A stretch of DNA of 64,000 bases from Rohdeia sp041398665 (GCA_041398665.1 JAWKUH010000012.1:62001-126000), one strand, 5' to 3'. Positions 23,491 through 32,927 are shown, counted from the first letter of the stretch. Numbers and translations are program-made. Notes: generated by a model from the sequence alone, not told the origin.

Positions 23491-24585
23491 ATGGCGGAGT
23501 ACCAGCTCAGGAGGACCGGCGAGACCCAGCGTCTGTTCGCCCCGCTCGTCGCGGCGATCGACGCCGTCGTGTCGCGTCTCGGCTGGATCCTCGGCGCGCT
23601 CGTCGTGCTCTACCTCGCGTCGGGCGTGACCTTCGTGAAGGAGGGCGAGGTCGCGCTCGTGATGCGCTTCGGACGCGTCGTCGGTGCGACGCCGCAGGAG
23701 CAGCTCCACGAGCCCGGGCTCCTGCTCGCCCTGCCCTTCCCGCTCGACCGCGTGGTGCGCGTCCCGCGCGAGACCGTGCGCGAGGTGCGCGTCGACGCGC
23801 TCGACGCGTCGGACGAGGCGCGCGCGAACGACCCGCTCGGTGCGGAGCAGGGCGACACGATCGACCCCGACGTCGAGGGCTACGTCGTCACCGGCGACCG
23901 CTTCGTGATGCAGACGCGGCTCACGGCGCGCTACCGCGTGAAGGATCCGCTGGAGTACGCCCTCGGCGGCGACGAGTCGGAGCGCGAGAAGCTCGTGCGC
24001 GACGTCGTGCAGGCCGCGACGGTGCGCGCCGTCACGAGTCGGATCTCGTACGAGCTGTGGGAGCAGCTCGGCGACCTGCCCGTCGAGATCCGACTGCAGG
24101 CGCAGGACGAGCTCGACCGGCTCGCGAGCGGCGTCGAGCTGATCGAGGTCGTCCCCACCGGCTTCGACTACCCGCGCCAGGTGCTGCGGTCCGTGCGCGA
24201 CGTGACCGACGCCAAGCAGGAGCGCGCGCGCAGCGTCTACGTCGCGCGCGGCGACGCCCAGCAGCGCATCGCGCGCGTTGCGTCGCGGAGCTCCGAACTG
24301 CTGAGCTGGTCGCGCCAGTACGCGTCGAACCTCGTCAGCCGCTTCGACGGTCAGCTCGCCGCGTACCGCCAGATCGAGGAGCAGTACCGCGCGGCGCCGC
24401 TGCTCGTGCGCACGCGGATGCTCTACGCGCGACTCGCGAAGATCCAGCAGGAGGCGAGCCCGAACGTCACGCTGGCCCTTCCGCCGGGCCCCGACGGGCA
24501 GTACGGCGGCGACACGCGTTTCACCACGACGCCGCGGCGCCGCTCGTCGAGCGACGCGGACACGCCCGCAGGGGAGGGCGACTGA
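23491..24585 (+). CDS. SPFH-domain protein (HflK-like), third of three
   Basis: This 364-residue protein has one transmembrane helix (about 31-48) and a band-7 domain: FVKEGEVALVMRFGRVVGATPQEQLHEPGLLLALPFPLDRVVRVPRE, then TRLTARYRVKDPLEYALGGDESEREKLVRDVVQAATVRAVTSRISYELW. A helical tail (TDAKQERARSVYVARGDAQQRIARV) follows, with a low-complexity C-terminus. HflK/HflC assemblies modulate FtsH in E. coli; no FtsH is near, and the neighbour is instead a metal ATPase. Its TGA overlaps the ATPase's ATG by one base, so the products are made in coupled amounts. Confidence 0.82.
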   Translation: MAEYQLRRTGETQRLFAPLVAAIDAVVSRLGWILGALVVLYLASGVTFVKEGEVALVMRFGRVVGATPQEQLHEPGLLLALPFPLDRVVRVPRETVREVRVDALDASDEARANDPLGAEQGDTIDPDVEGYVVTGDRFVMQTRLTARYRVKDPLEYALGGDESEREKLVRDVVQAATVRAVTSRISYELWEQLGDLPVEIRLQAQDELDRLASGVELIEVVPTGFDYPRQVLRSVRDVTDAKQERARSVYVARGDAQQRIARVASRSSELLSWSRQYASNLVSRFDGQLAAYRQIEEQYRAAPLLVRTRMLYARLAKIQQEASPNVTLALPPGPDGQYGGDTRFTTTPRRRSSSDADTPAGEGD

Positions 24586-26621
24586 TGGGAGCGAACCACG
24601 GAGAGGCCTGCGCGCCCGGCGCGAGCTGCGCGACGCTGCCGATGGACGCGCCGCTGACGTCGGACGAGAAGCGCGGCATCGCGCGCGAACTCGGTCCGCT
24701 CCTGTTCGGCGCGGGACTGTTCGCCGCGGGTCGCCTCTACCAGTGGGGCGTGCCCGAGCAGACCGTCGTCGCGCAGTGCATCCAGGCGCTCGGCGCGGTC
24801 ACGGTCGCGGTGCCGATCTTCCGCACGGCGCTGCGCGGCTTCCTCGCGCGCCCGACCACGCACCTCACCGAACAGCTCGTCGCCATCGCGATCCTCGCGG
24901 CGCTCGTCACCGGCGAGTTCATGGTGGCGACTCTCGTGCCGCTGTTCCTCGAGCTCGGCCACATGTTCGAGGAGCGCAGCTCGCGCGGCGCGCGCGCCGC
25001 GATCGACGGCATCCTCGGACTGCACGCGCGGCGCGCGCACCGCCTCGCGGACGACGGTACGACCGAGGAGATCGAGCCGGAGCGGCTCGCTGTCGGCGAC
25101 CGCGTCGTCGTGCGCCCCGGCGAGGTCGTGCCCTGCGACGGCGTCGTCGAGGTCGGTCGCTCGAGCGTCGACAGCTCCCCCATCACGGGCGAGTCGCTCT
25201 ACGTCGACGTCGAGCCGGGCGAGCGCGTCTACTCCGGCACGATCAACCTCGACGGACGTCTCACGGTGCGCGCGGAGACGGTCGGCTCGGCCTCGGTGCT
25301 CGGCCGCGTCGTCGGGCTGCTGCGCGAGGTCGAGGGCAGCAAGACGCCGGTGCTGCGCCTGCTCGACCGCTTCTCGGGCGGCTACATCCCGCTCGTGCTC
25401 GCCGTGGCCGCGATCGTGCTGTTCGCGACCGGCGAGACGAACCGCGCGATCAGCGTGCTCGTCGTCGCGTGCCCCTGCGGCCTGGTGCTCGCGGGCCCCG
25501 CCGCGATGGTGGCGGCGATGACGGCGGCGACGCGCCTGCGGCTGCTCATCAAGAGTTCGGAGTTCATCGAGACGTCCGCCGACATCACGACGCTCGTGCT
25601 CGACAAGACGGGGACCGTGACGAGCGGGAGCCTCGCCGTCGACGAGCTCGTCCCCCACGGCGACGTCACGAGCGAGCACCTCCTGCGCGCCGCCGCGACC
25701 TGCGGCGAGGGTTCGCTGCACCCCGTGAGTCGCGCGGCAGTCGAGGCGGCGCGCGTGCGCGGCATCGCCGGCGAACACGCCCACGAGACGCGCGAGGTAC
25801 CGGGCGAGGGCGTCGAGGCGCACACCGCGCGCGGCAGCGTGCTCCTCGGCCGGCGCGGCTGGCTCGAGGGCAGGGGCGTGAGCTTCGCCGACACGACGGA
25901 GCGCGACGGCCCCGGCGCGTGGGTGGCCGAGAACGATCGCCTGCTCGGCTTCGTCGGTCTGCGCGACACGCCGCGCGAGGAGGCGCGCGCCGCGATCGAG
26001 TCCGTGCGCCGCCTCGGCATCGAACGCGTCGTGCTGCTCACGGGCGACCGCGCCGCGACGGCGTCGCGCGTCGCCGACGAACTCGGCCTCGACGACTGGG
26101 TCGCCGAGGTGCTGCCCGAGCAGAAGCTCGACATCGTGGAGCGCGAGAAGGCGAGTTCCCGCGGCAAGGTCATGATGGTCGGCGACGGCGTGAACGACGC
26201 GCTCGCGCTCTCCGGCGCGGACGTCGGCGTCGCCATCGGCGCGCGGGTGAACGAGGTCGCGGTCGGCGGCGCGGACGTCGCGCTCATGTCGGGCGACCTC
26301 GGCCGAATCCCGCGCATGCTCCACCTCGCCGACCGGACGCGGGCGACGATCGTCGTCAACGTGCTGCTCTCGACGGGCTTCAGCCTGGTGATGCTGGCCC
26401 TCGCCTCGATCGGACTCGTCGGGCCCGGACTGGCCGCCCTCCTCCACAACGGGGGCGTCCTGCTCGTCCTCGTAAACTCCACGCGCCTCGTCCGACTCGC
26501 CGACGAACGGCGCGAGCGGGGCCCCTACCTGGCACCGGAATCCGTGCTGGCGACGTCCGCGCCGCGATCGCCGCGTCCGACGGCGACTTCGGTCGAAGAG
26601 GCTCTCGCGCCGTCCCGATGA
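24585..26621 (+). CDS. P1B-type heavy-metal ATPase lacking an HMA domain
   Basis: This 678-residue P-type ATPase contains DSSPITGES (actuator loop, ending 204), VVACPCGLVLAGPAA (CPC, 296-298), VLDKTGTVTSG (phosphorylated Asp340), GEGSLHPVSRA (the P1B HP motif) and VMMVGDGVNDALALS. These identify a P1B metal pump. There is no N-terminal HMA domain; instead a short Cys/His lead is present (NHGEACAPGASCATLP). The last helices read LLHNGGVLLVLVNSTRLVRL, where zinc pumps usually have a D-x-G and cobalt-type pumps an HEGGT, so the ion cannot be named. A Shine-Dalgarno-like ggggaggg lies just upstream. Coupling to three SPFH genes suggests that the pump sits in a membrane microdomain. Confidence 0.88.
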   Translation: MGANHGEACAPGASCATLPMDAPLTSDEKRGIARELGPLLFGAGLFAAGRLYQWGVPEQTVVAQCIQALGAVTVAVPIFRTALRGFLARPTTHLTEQLVAIAILAALVTGEFMVATLVPLFLELGHMFEERSSRGARAAIDGILGLHARRAHRLADDGTTEEIEPERLAVGDRVVVRPGEVVPCDGVVEVGRSSVDSSPITGESLYVDVEPGERVYSGTINLDGRLTVRAETVGSASVLGRVVGLLREVEGSKTPVLRLLDRFSGGYIPLVLAVAAIVLFATGETNRAISVLVVACPCGLVLAGPAAMVAAMTAATRLRLLIKSSEFIETSADITTLVLDKTGTVTSGSLAVDELVPHGDVTSEHLLRAAATCGEGSLHPVSRAAVEAARVRGIAGEHAHETREVPGEGVEAHTARGSVLLGRRGWLEGRGVSFADTTERDGPGAWVAENDRLLGFVGLRDTPREEARAAIESVRRLGIERVVLLTGDRAATASRVADELGLDDWVAEVLPEQKLDIVEREKASSRGKVMMVGDGVNDALALSGADVGVAIGARVNEVAVGGADVALMSGDLGRIPRMLHLADRTRATIVVNVLLSTGFSLVMLALASIGLVGPGLAALLHNGGVLLVLVNSTRLVRLADERRERGPYLAPESVLATSAPRSPRPTATSVEEALAPSR

Positions 26622-26753
26622 GGTGCGAAGGCGCCCCCGGAACCGGGGTCGAGAGCTAGTATTGAGCGGAACCTGGCCTCGCTCCGGGACCGCCGGAGCA
26701 CGTTCCGTTCGACGCGCCGCTCACCACGGCGCCGCACTGCCCACGCCGACTCC

Positions 26754-28421
26754 ATGATCCAGCGCAAGCGCGGACGGATCGTCCTCTACCAACCCCAGCA
26801 GGTCGACGCCTCGCTGGGGCTGCCGTCCTCGGGCGACATGCTCCCGCTCGAGATGCTGCAGATCGCAGCGTGGCCCGACGCCGACGGCTTCGAGGTCGTG
26901 ATCGTCGACGGCTCGCTCCACGACCAGGAGACGGCGCACCGCATGGCCCTCGAGGCCTGCGAGGGCGCGATGCTCTTCGGGACGACGGGCATCCTCGGGT
27001 TCATGGTCAAGGACGGCTGGCAGTGCAGCCAGAAGGTCCGCGCCAGGTTCCCGGACCTCAAGATCGTCGCGGGCGGCTGGTTCGCCTCGGTGCGACCCGA
27101 CCTCCTGCTCCGCACCGGCGTCTACGACGGCGTCGTCATGGGGCAGGGCGAGATCGCGTTCCGCGAGGTCGTCGAGGCGACCGCGGCCGGCGAACCCTGG
27201 GACGGGCTGAAGAGCCTGGCGGTCTGGCGCGACGGCGACGTCGTCAAGAACGAGAAGCACCCCGTGGCCGGCTGGGACAAGCTCCCCGACGCCGCCTGGC
27301 ACCTCCTCGACATCGAGCCCTACCGCGAGAAGCAGCTGCGCCCCGACAGCCACCGCCACGTGCTGCGGATGCCGACACCCCCCGCGCTCGGCAAGCGCGC
27401 CCCGTACTTCGGCATCACGTTCTTCTCGAGCTTCGGCTGCCCCGAGCCGTGCAAGTTCTGCTGCTCGCCCTTCGTCACCAACCGGCGTTGGAAGGCGATG
27501 CCCGCGGAGCGCATGCTCGACCAGCTCCAGGACCTGCAGGAGCGCTGGGGCTACCAGGTCGTCCGCTTCCACGACGCCAACTTCGGCGTGATGGAGAAGC
27601 GCGTCCGCGAGTTCAGCCAGGGCATCCTCGACCGCGGCATGAAGCTGTGGTGGAACAGCTTCATCGAGACGCACTCGATCCTCCACTACGACCCGACGAC
27701 GCTCGACCTCATGGCCAGGTCGGGCATGCACCTCGCCGAGATCGGCGCGGAGACGGGCACGGACGAGTTCATGAAGACGCAGATCGGCAAGCCGATCAAG
27801 GGCGACGACAACGTCCGCGCGACCTACGAGATGGAGAAGCGCGGCATCGAGAACTCGGTGACCTACATCATCGGCTTCCCGAGGGAGTCGCCCGAGAACA
27901 TGCTCGAGACGCTCGACCAGGCGCGTCGCGCGCAGGCCGCGGCCCCGAAGTCGTCGGTGACGGTGTGGCCCTACCGGCCGATCCCCGGCACCGAGATGTG
28001 GGACCAGGCGATCGAGCTCGGCTTCGAGGCACCCAACGAGCTCGAGCACTGGGGCAGCCTCGGCGAGTACCACCTGCACGAGACCTGGCCGGGTCGCATC
28101 CCGCCGAACGTCGCGCAGGTCCGCAAGCTCTACTGCCACTACCAGACGCTCGCGCGCGGCCTCGTGCGCCAGAAGGACGGCCTGTGGGAGCGGCTCGCGC
28201 GCTGGCGCCTGCAGACCGGCAACTACGCGCTGGGCGGCCTCGAGACCAAGCTGTTCATGCTCTGGCTGAGGCTGCGCAACGCCGTCGCCAAGCCCGAGCC
28301 CGAGATCAGTCGCTCCTGGGTCGACCCGGGGCACAAGACCGGCACCGGCGCCAACGAGGCCGCGAAGGGCATCGACCAGAAGCGCGTGGTCTCGGACGTC
28401 ACGATCGCCTCGCGCGACTGA
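26754..28421 (+). CDS. B12-binding-domain radical SAM protein
   Basis: This 555-residue protein has an N-terminal cobalamin-binding-like Rossmann region (about 8-130, FEVVIVDGSLHDQETAHR ... LKIVAGGWFASVRPD ... VVMGQGEIAFREVVE). A radical SAM domain follows, with FGCPEPCKFCCSP (C229-x3-C233-x2-C236), the cluster ligand motif. HLAEIGAETGTDEFMKTQIGKP and YIIGFPRESPENMLETL are family blocks. The C-terminus (WPYRPIPGTEMWDQAIELGFEAP) resembles the family of hopanoid, bacteriochlorophyll and lipid-modifying enzymes (BchE-like). The reaction and substrate are not evident. It stands alone, with a strong hairpin 25 bp past its stop. Confidence 0.82.
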   Translation: MIQRKRGRIVLYQPQQVDASLGLPSSGDMLPLEMLQIAAWPDADGFEVVIVDGSLHDQETAHRMALEACEGAMLFGTTGILGFMVKDGWQCSQKVRARFPDLKIVAGGWFASVRPDLLLRTGVYDGVVMGQGEIAFREVVEATAAGEPWDGLKSLAVWRDGDVVKNEKHPVAGWDKLPDAAWHLLDIEPYREKQLRPDSHRHVLRMPTPPALGKRAPYFGITFFSSFGCPEPCKFCCSPFVTNRRWKAMPAERMLDQLQDLQERWGYQVVRFHDANFGVMEKRVREFSQGILDRGMKLWWNSFIETHSILHYDPTTLDLMARSGMHLAEIGAETGTDEFMKTQIGKPIKGDDNVRATYEMEKRGIENSVTYIIGFPRESPENMLETLDQARRAQAAAPKSSVTVWPYRPIPGTEMWDQAIELGFEAPNELEHWGSLGEYHLHETWPGRIPPNVAQVRKLYCHYQTLARGLVRQKDGLWERLARWRLQTGNYALGGLETKLFMLWLRLRNAVAKPEPEISRSWVDPGHKTGTGANEAAKGIDQKRVVSDVTIASRD

Positions 28422-28445
28422 CGCGCGCGAGACGCGACCGAGAGC

Positions 28446-28484
28446 GACGGAGGGCGGCGGTGCGTGGCACCGCCGCCCTCCGTC
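28446..28484 (+). terminator. Strong hairpin terminator after the radical SAM gene
   Basis: An 18-bp perfect stem (left arm starting gacggagggcggcggtgc) closes a 3-nt loop. It lies 25 bp beyond the stop and lacks a T-run. It also faces the 3' end of the foldase gene on the other strand, so it may serve both directions. Confidence 0.65.
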
Positions 28485-28600
28485 GATCTCGGCGCGCCGA
28501 GTCGACTCGCGCCCGTCGATCTCCGCCCGCCGAGTCGACCTTCGTCCGTCGATCTCTGCGCGCTGGGTCGATCTCGCGCCCGTCGGTCCGGTGCGCCGTC
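28481..28600. repeat. 33-bp tandem repeat, about 3.5 imperfect copies
   Basis: Units beginning cgtcgatctc start at 28481, 28514 and 28547, and a partial fourth (cgtcggtccg) at 28581. Each contains a variant of gcgccgagtcgac. The array lies between convergent genes and overlaps the end of the terminator stem. Confidence 0.6.
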
Positions 28601-28614
28601 GTCCGCGCGGGTCG

Positions 28615-30634
28615 TCAGCCCTGGTCGCCCTCGTCGACCGGCGCGCTGCCGTCCTCCTCCTCGAGTTCCGCGCGGCGCTCCTCCGACACGAGGCGCACCT
28701 TGTAGACGGACTTCAGCGTCTCGTCGGAGTACGGACCCTTGCCGAGGTAGTCGAAGCCGGCCGCGCGTTGCGCGTCGACTTGATCTCGCCCTGGTACTGC
28801 GACGCGGTCATGCGGTCGAAGGGCACCTCGCGGTCCCCGTCGGCGCGCACGAGGTAGAGCGCGTCGACCGCGCCGATCGGACGCAGCACGTCGCTGACGT
28901 CGCCGTCGGCGAGCGAGTGAGCGACGCGTTCGAGCGCACGAGCGTGTTGACCTCGTCCGACCACTGCGGGTCGTCCTGCTCGGTCGCGCGACGGTCGAGC
29001 CAGTCGCGCACGCCCACCTCGAGTCCGCGCGCCTCGGCCGCGGCGCGGAACGCGTCGGCGGTCGTCAGGGGCTCGGCGTCGTCCTCCGACTCCTCGTCGG
29101 TGCTCGCCTCGTCGGCGGCGTCGTCCGGGAGCAGCTCGTCGCGCATCGCGACGAGGGCCTGCTCGGCGAGGCTCGGACGACGCTCCTCGACCCGCACGTC
29201 GAGGACCGCGTCGCGGATCTCGGCGATCGGCGGCATCGTCGGTTCGACCCGGATCACGAGGCGCGGGAGCGCGAGACGACTCCGTGCCCACGAGGAAGCT
29301 CGCGCTGAACTGACCGGGCTGCGTGAGGCTGCCGATGCGGTTCGCGACGTCGGTCGAGACGAGTCCGCCGATCTCCTTCCACTTGTCGAGGGTGATGGCC
29401 TCGTCCGAGCGCTGGTAGTCGAGCCCGAGCTGCTCGGCCTCGGCGCGCAGGTCGATCGTGACACCCGCGGCGGAGCGCGCCTCGAGGTCGTTGCGCCACT
29501 CGCCGAGCGCCGCGAACACGCGGGCGTCGCGCACCGCGCGGTCCTTCACCTCGTCGAACGTCCCGTAGAGCGGCGCGTCCTGTTCGGTCGACTCCTCGCT
29601 CTCCTCGACTTCTCGCGGGTGTAGCGCTTGAAGTAGTAGGCCTGGTAGAACTCGCGCGCCTTGGCGTCGTCGTCCCAGTCGTCGGGGCGCGGGAAGCGCT
29701 CCGTGAGCGCGGACACGTCGCGGTCCTCGGACCCGACGGCCACGCCGACGACCTCGGCGGCGAAGCGCTGCTTGGTCAGGAACTGCGACTTGCGCAGCGT
29801 CGACAGACCGTTCACCCACTCCTCGAGTCCTTCGTCCGTCGGCGCCTCGGCGCGGGCCTCGTCGGCGTAGTTCGCGACCACGGCCTTCGCCCACTGGAAG
29901 CGGTACTCGCGGTGCGCGTTCTTCCAGGCGGTCTCGACGTCCGACAGCGTCGGCACGGTCGCGGCGACGGCCTCGAGCTGGAGGTAGCGCTCGATCCGGA
30001 TCAGGCGGCGCAGCGACTCCTCGAAGCCGCGGACGCCGCCGATGTGCGACATCGTTCGCAGGCGCGAGGTGTAGTTCGCGGCTCCGCCGTACTGCGGGAT
30101 GACGTAGGTGCGCAGGCGCTCCGCGAGCTCCGCGTCCGACACGTGGATGCCTGCCTCCTGCGAGCGGCGCTCGAGCAGCGCGAGGCGCAGAACGTCGAGG
30201 TCGGAGAGGTGCGTGGGGTCCTCGAGGAAGCCCGTGAGCGTGAGGCCGGCGACCGCGAACAGTCCGCCGCGCGTCTCGAACACCGTCTCGTAGTGCAGGC
30301 GCGCGCTCTGGACGTCGCTCACCGAGAGCTGCTGCAAGCCTTCCACCGGGTCGGTCCACTCGATCGCCACGAGGTCCTCGTGGGCTCCCCACCCGCGCAT
30401 GGCGGAGTTGGGGAGGATGAAGATGACCGTGAGGAAGATCAGCAGCAGGACGAGGAACGCGTAGACCAGCGGGTTGCGGCCCTTGGGCGTCTTGAGCTCG
30501 TCCGTGAGGAAGTCGTGCTCGCTCGGGACCTGGTACTCGAGCTCACCGGACACCTCCTTCGTCTGCCCGTGGGAGGTGGCGCCTTGCGGGGTGCGGGCGG
30601 GGGGTGAGGAGTGCTTGCGCGACTTGCTCGACAT
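28615..30634 (-). pseudogene. Membrane-anchored SurA/PpiD-like foldase, frame-disrupted
   Basis: The gene starts with the ATG at 30634 (MSSKSRKHSS). A cytoplasmic lead and one transmembrane helix (PLVYAFLVLLLIFLTVIFIL) are followed by a long periplasmic region of SurA/PpiD type (HVSDAELAERLRTYVIPQYGG; LSDVETAWKNAHREYRFQWAKAVVA). The frame shifts near 29611 (YTREK to VEESEES), 29270, 28935 and 28762. Each break joins sensible sequence across a one-base change (for example VNTLVR + LERVAHSLADGDVSDVL). The natural end is VRLVSEERRAELEEED...GDQG at 28615. It would assist folding of exported proteins; whether a catalytic parvulin domain remains is unclear. Assembly indels are the simplest cause; decay is the alternative. 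It is the last gene of the pseudopilin-scpB series. Confidence 0.65.
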
Positions 30635-30816
30635 CGGGCGAGGGGCGTTGGGGCGACGCGGTGGTCCTCGGAGCGCAGCGGCTCCGGGAGGCACGAAGGG
30701 CGAAGAGTGTAGCGCCCTCCCCTGCCGCCGCGAGGCGTCTCGCCCCGTCGCGGCGCCCGGCTCCGGTCCGGGCACCGATCCGCGAGCGCTCCGGGCGGCG
30801 CCCCGCCCTCCCCGGC

Positions 30817-31704
30817 TCAGTCGCGCGCGAGTTCGCCGTCGCGCGGCAGGTCGTCGATCGACGCCAGACCGAAGCGGTCGAGGAACTCCTGCGTCGTCCC
30901 GTAGAGCAGCGGCGAGCCCGGCTGGTCCGCCCGACCCTGGACGCGGATCAGGCGGCGGTCGGTGAGGGTGCGCAGGATCGGTCCGGCCTGCACCCCGCGG
31001 ATGGCCTCGATCTCGGCCTTCGTGACGGGCTGGCGGTAGGCGCCGATCGCGAGGGTCTCGAGGGCGGCCGGGCTGTTGCGCTCGACCTTGCGGCTCGTGT
31101 CGAGCCGCGCGACGACGTCCGCCATCTCGGGCGCGGTGAAGATGCGCCAGCCGCCGGCGACCTGGCGCACGACGAAGGGCAGTCCGGACTCCTCGAGGCG
31201 GCGGGAGAGCACGAGGAGCGCGTCCTTGGCGGCGCGCTTGCTCGCGCCCCCCAGAAGGTCGGCGAGGCGCGCGTTCGAGAGCGCCTCGGGCGAGGCGAAC
31301 AGCAGGGCGGCCGCGGCGCGCACGAGCTCCTCGGCCTCCTCCTCCGCCGCCGGGGCGCCGTCGTCGTCGGCGGAACCGTCCTCGGCGGAATCGGCTTCGG
31401 CGGAATCGGCTTCGGCGGACCCGGACTCCGAGGGAGCGACGTCGTCGCCGTCGGACGACGCCGCGCCCTCCGGCGCGTCCTCGCCGCCGACGGGCTCGCC
31501 GCACAGGATCGCGACGAGCTCGGGGTCGAGTGCGATCTCCTGGACCGGCGGCGCCCACGTCCCGTCGAGGGCCTCGAACGCGTCGGCGGGATCCGCGACG
31601 GCGATCGCTCCGGCACCTCCCAGGCCGTCGGCGAGCGGTGCGTACGAGGAGGCGGCGAGTTCGGTGGTTCCGTCGAGGACGGAGTCGCTGTCGTCGTGCT
31701 GCAT
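30817..31704 (-). CDS. scpB: Segregation and condensation protein B
   Basis: This 295-residue protein consists of a long acidic, low-complexity N-terminal region (about 1-115) and the two winged-helix ScpB body: LLFASPEALSNARLADLLGG, LEESGLPFVVRQVAGGWRIFTAPEMADVVARL, SPAALETLAIGAYRQPVTKAEIEAIRGVQAGPILRTLTDRRLIRVQGRADQPGSPLLYGTTQEFLDRFGL. ScpB binds the kleisin ScpA to form the SMC complex that condenses and segregates the chromosome. The acidic lead is longer than in most homologues. An in-frame start at 31761 would add 19 basic residues; 31704 is preferred because the sequence is more typical after it. scpA is not in the window. Its placement behind secretion-type genes looks like simple co-transcription. 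Confidence 0.9.
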   Translation of the reverse strand: MQHDDSDSVLDGTTELAASSYAPLADGLGGAGAIAVADPADAFEALDGTWAPPVQEIALDPELVAILCGEPVGGEDAPEGAASSDGDDVAPSESGSAEADSAEADSAEDGSADDDGAPAAEEEAEELVRAAAALLFASPEALSNARLADLLGGASKRAAKDALLVLSRRLEESGLPFVVRQVAGGWRIFTAPEMADVVARLDTSRKVERNSPAALETLAIGAYRQPVTKAEIEAIRGVQAGPILRTLTDRRLIRVQGRADQPGSPLLYGTTQEFLDRFGLASIDDLPRDGELARD

Positions 31705-31931
31705 GACGAGATCGCGGTGACGAGGAGTGTCGACGGCGCGCGCGGTGACCCTGTTCCGCACGCGTGTCGTCGTCCAGCATCACGGCGCCCTTGCCGACCG
31801 GTCAAGGTTCGCGGTGCGCGCGAATTCCCGAGCGGGAATCGCGTTCGCGGGTGTCCCCCGCGAGGAGCGCGTCCCGGACGACGCGATCGGGGAGCGCGCG
31901 GCGGCACCGCACGTCGTTCGCGGCCCGTTCG

Positions 31932-32927
31932 TCAGCGCAGGTTCTCGCCGATCAACTGTGAAATCGGCGAGAGGTCGACGGGGACCGCGCGCTCCGCGAC
32001 GAGCTGCCACTGGAGGTACTCCTCCTCCGTGACCTCGTGGTCGGCGAGGCTCGACTCGACCGCGCCGCGCACGGTCGACCAGTCGCCGAGCACGGGCTGT
32101 CGCACGGCTTCGACGAGGAGCAGCAACTTCAGTCCGTCCTCCCCGACGTCGATCGGTCCGCCGAGCGTGCCGACGTCGGTGCGGAAGGCGAGGCGCGCGA
32201 GGCGCGAGCGTTCGCTCCGCACCACGTACGGCACGAGCCCGCCGTCCCGACCCGTGGGGTCGCGCGAGAGTTCGCTCGCGAGCGCCCCGAAGTCCTCGCC
32301 CGCGGCGAAGCGTTCGCGGACGCGGTCGAGGACGTCGTCGGGAGCGACGAGGATGCGCACGCGCGCGGTCTCCTGCGCGAGCGTGAACGTGCGCACCACG
32401 CGTTCGGTGAGGAGTTCGCGCCGCGCGTCGCGCGCGAGCCGTGTGCGGAACGCCGCGGGGTCGACGCCGAGTTCGTCGCGCAGGACGGTGTCGAGCGACG
32501 AGCCCTGGAGCTGGGCGACGAAGGCCGCTTCGTGCGTGCGCGCCCGGTCGTCGACGTCCTGCTGGGCGATCTCGAGCCCGATGCGCTGGGCCTCGATCTC
32601 GGCGAGCCGCTCGCCGACGAGGAGGTTCAGGTGGAAGCCGAGGAGCTGCGCGTCGCGCTGGCGGATGCTCGAGAGCAGCTCCGAGACCGTGACCTCGCGA
32701 CCGCCGACGCGCGCGAGGACGGAGTCGCCGGTCGTCGCGGACGACGTGGTGACGCCGTGCTCCGACGGCACGCCGATGTCGAGCGCGGGCGAGCGCCGCG
32801 GTGCGCCGGCGTGCGGCGCGGGCGGAGCGATCGGCGAGGCGCAGCTCGCGACGATCGCCGCCGCGGCGACGAGTGAGGCGACGCGCGCGGACGCGCGGCG
32901 CCCGCCGCGAGGTCCGGCGACGATCAC
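31932..32927 (-). CDS. Parvulin-type (PpiC/SurA-like) peptidyl-prolyl isomerase lipoprotein
   Basis: The GTG at 32927 overlaps the upstream stop (GTGA). A 331-residue lipoprotein follows, with lipobox IVASC (C29). Residues about 75-190 are a SurA-like helical chaperone region (LLSSIRQRDAQLLGFHLNLLVGERLAEIEAQ). The rotamase domain lies at about 210-310: VRILVAPDDVLDRVRERFAAGEDFGALASELSRDPTGRDGGLVPYV, matching parvulin's HIL ... GADFAALA.K.S.D..S...GGDLG pattern. The first catalytic histidine (HI) is replaced by RI. It probably helps fold exported proteins, anchored to a membrane. It is coupled to the secreted protein upstream, at the end of the pseudopilin operon. Confidence 0.78.
   Translation of the reverse strand: MIVAGPRGGRRASARVASLVAAAAIVASCASPIAPPAPHAGAPRRSPALDIGVPSEHGVTTSSATTGDSVLARVGGREVTVSELLSSIRQRDAQLLGFHLNLLVGERLAEIEAQRIGLEIAQQDVDDRARTHEAAFVAQLQGSSLDTVLRDELGVDPAAFRTRLARDARRELLTERVVRTFTLAQETARVRILVAPDDVLDRVRERFAAGEDFGALASELSRDPTGRDGGLVPYVVRSERSRLARLAFRTDVGTLGGPIDVGEDGLKLLLLVEAVRQPVLGDWSTVRGAVESSLADHEVTEEEYLQWQLVAERAVPVDLSPISQLIGENLR

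Noticed and set aside
20614..24585. HflKC-FtsH quality-control operon
   Set aside because: No FtsH is present, there are three SPFH genes rather than two, and the fourth gene is a metal ATPase.
26754..28421. Radical SAM protein as the sulfatase maturase (anSME)
   Set aside because: It has a cobalamin-binding-like N-terminus and lacks the extra cysteine-cluster (SPASM) region expected for anaerobic sulfatase maturases.
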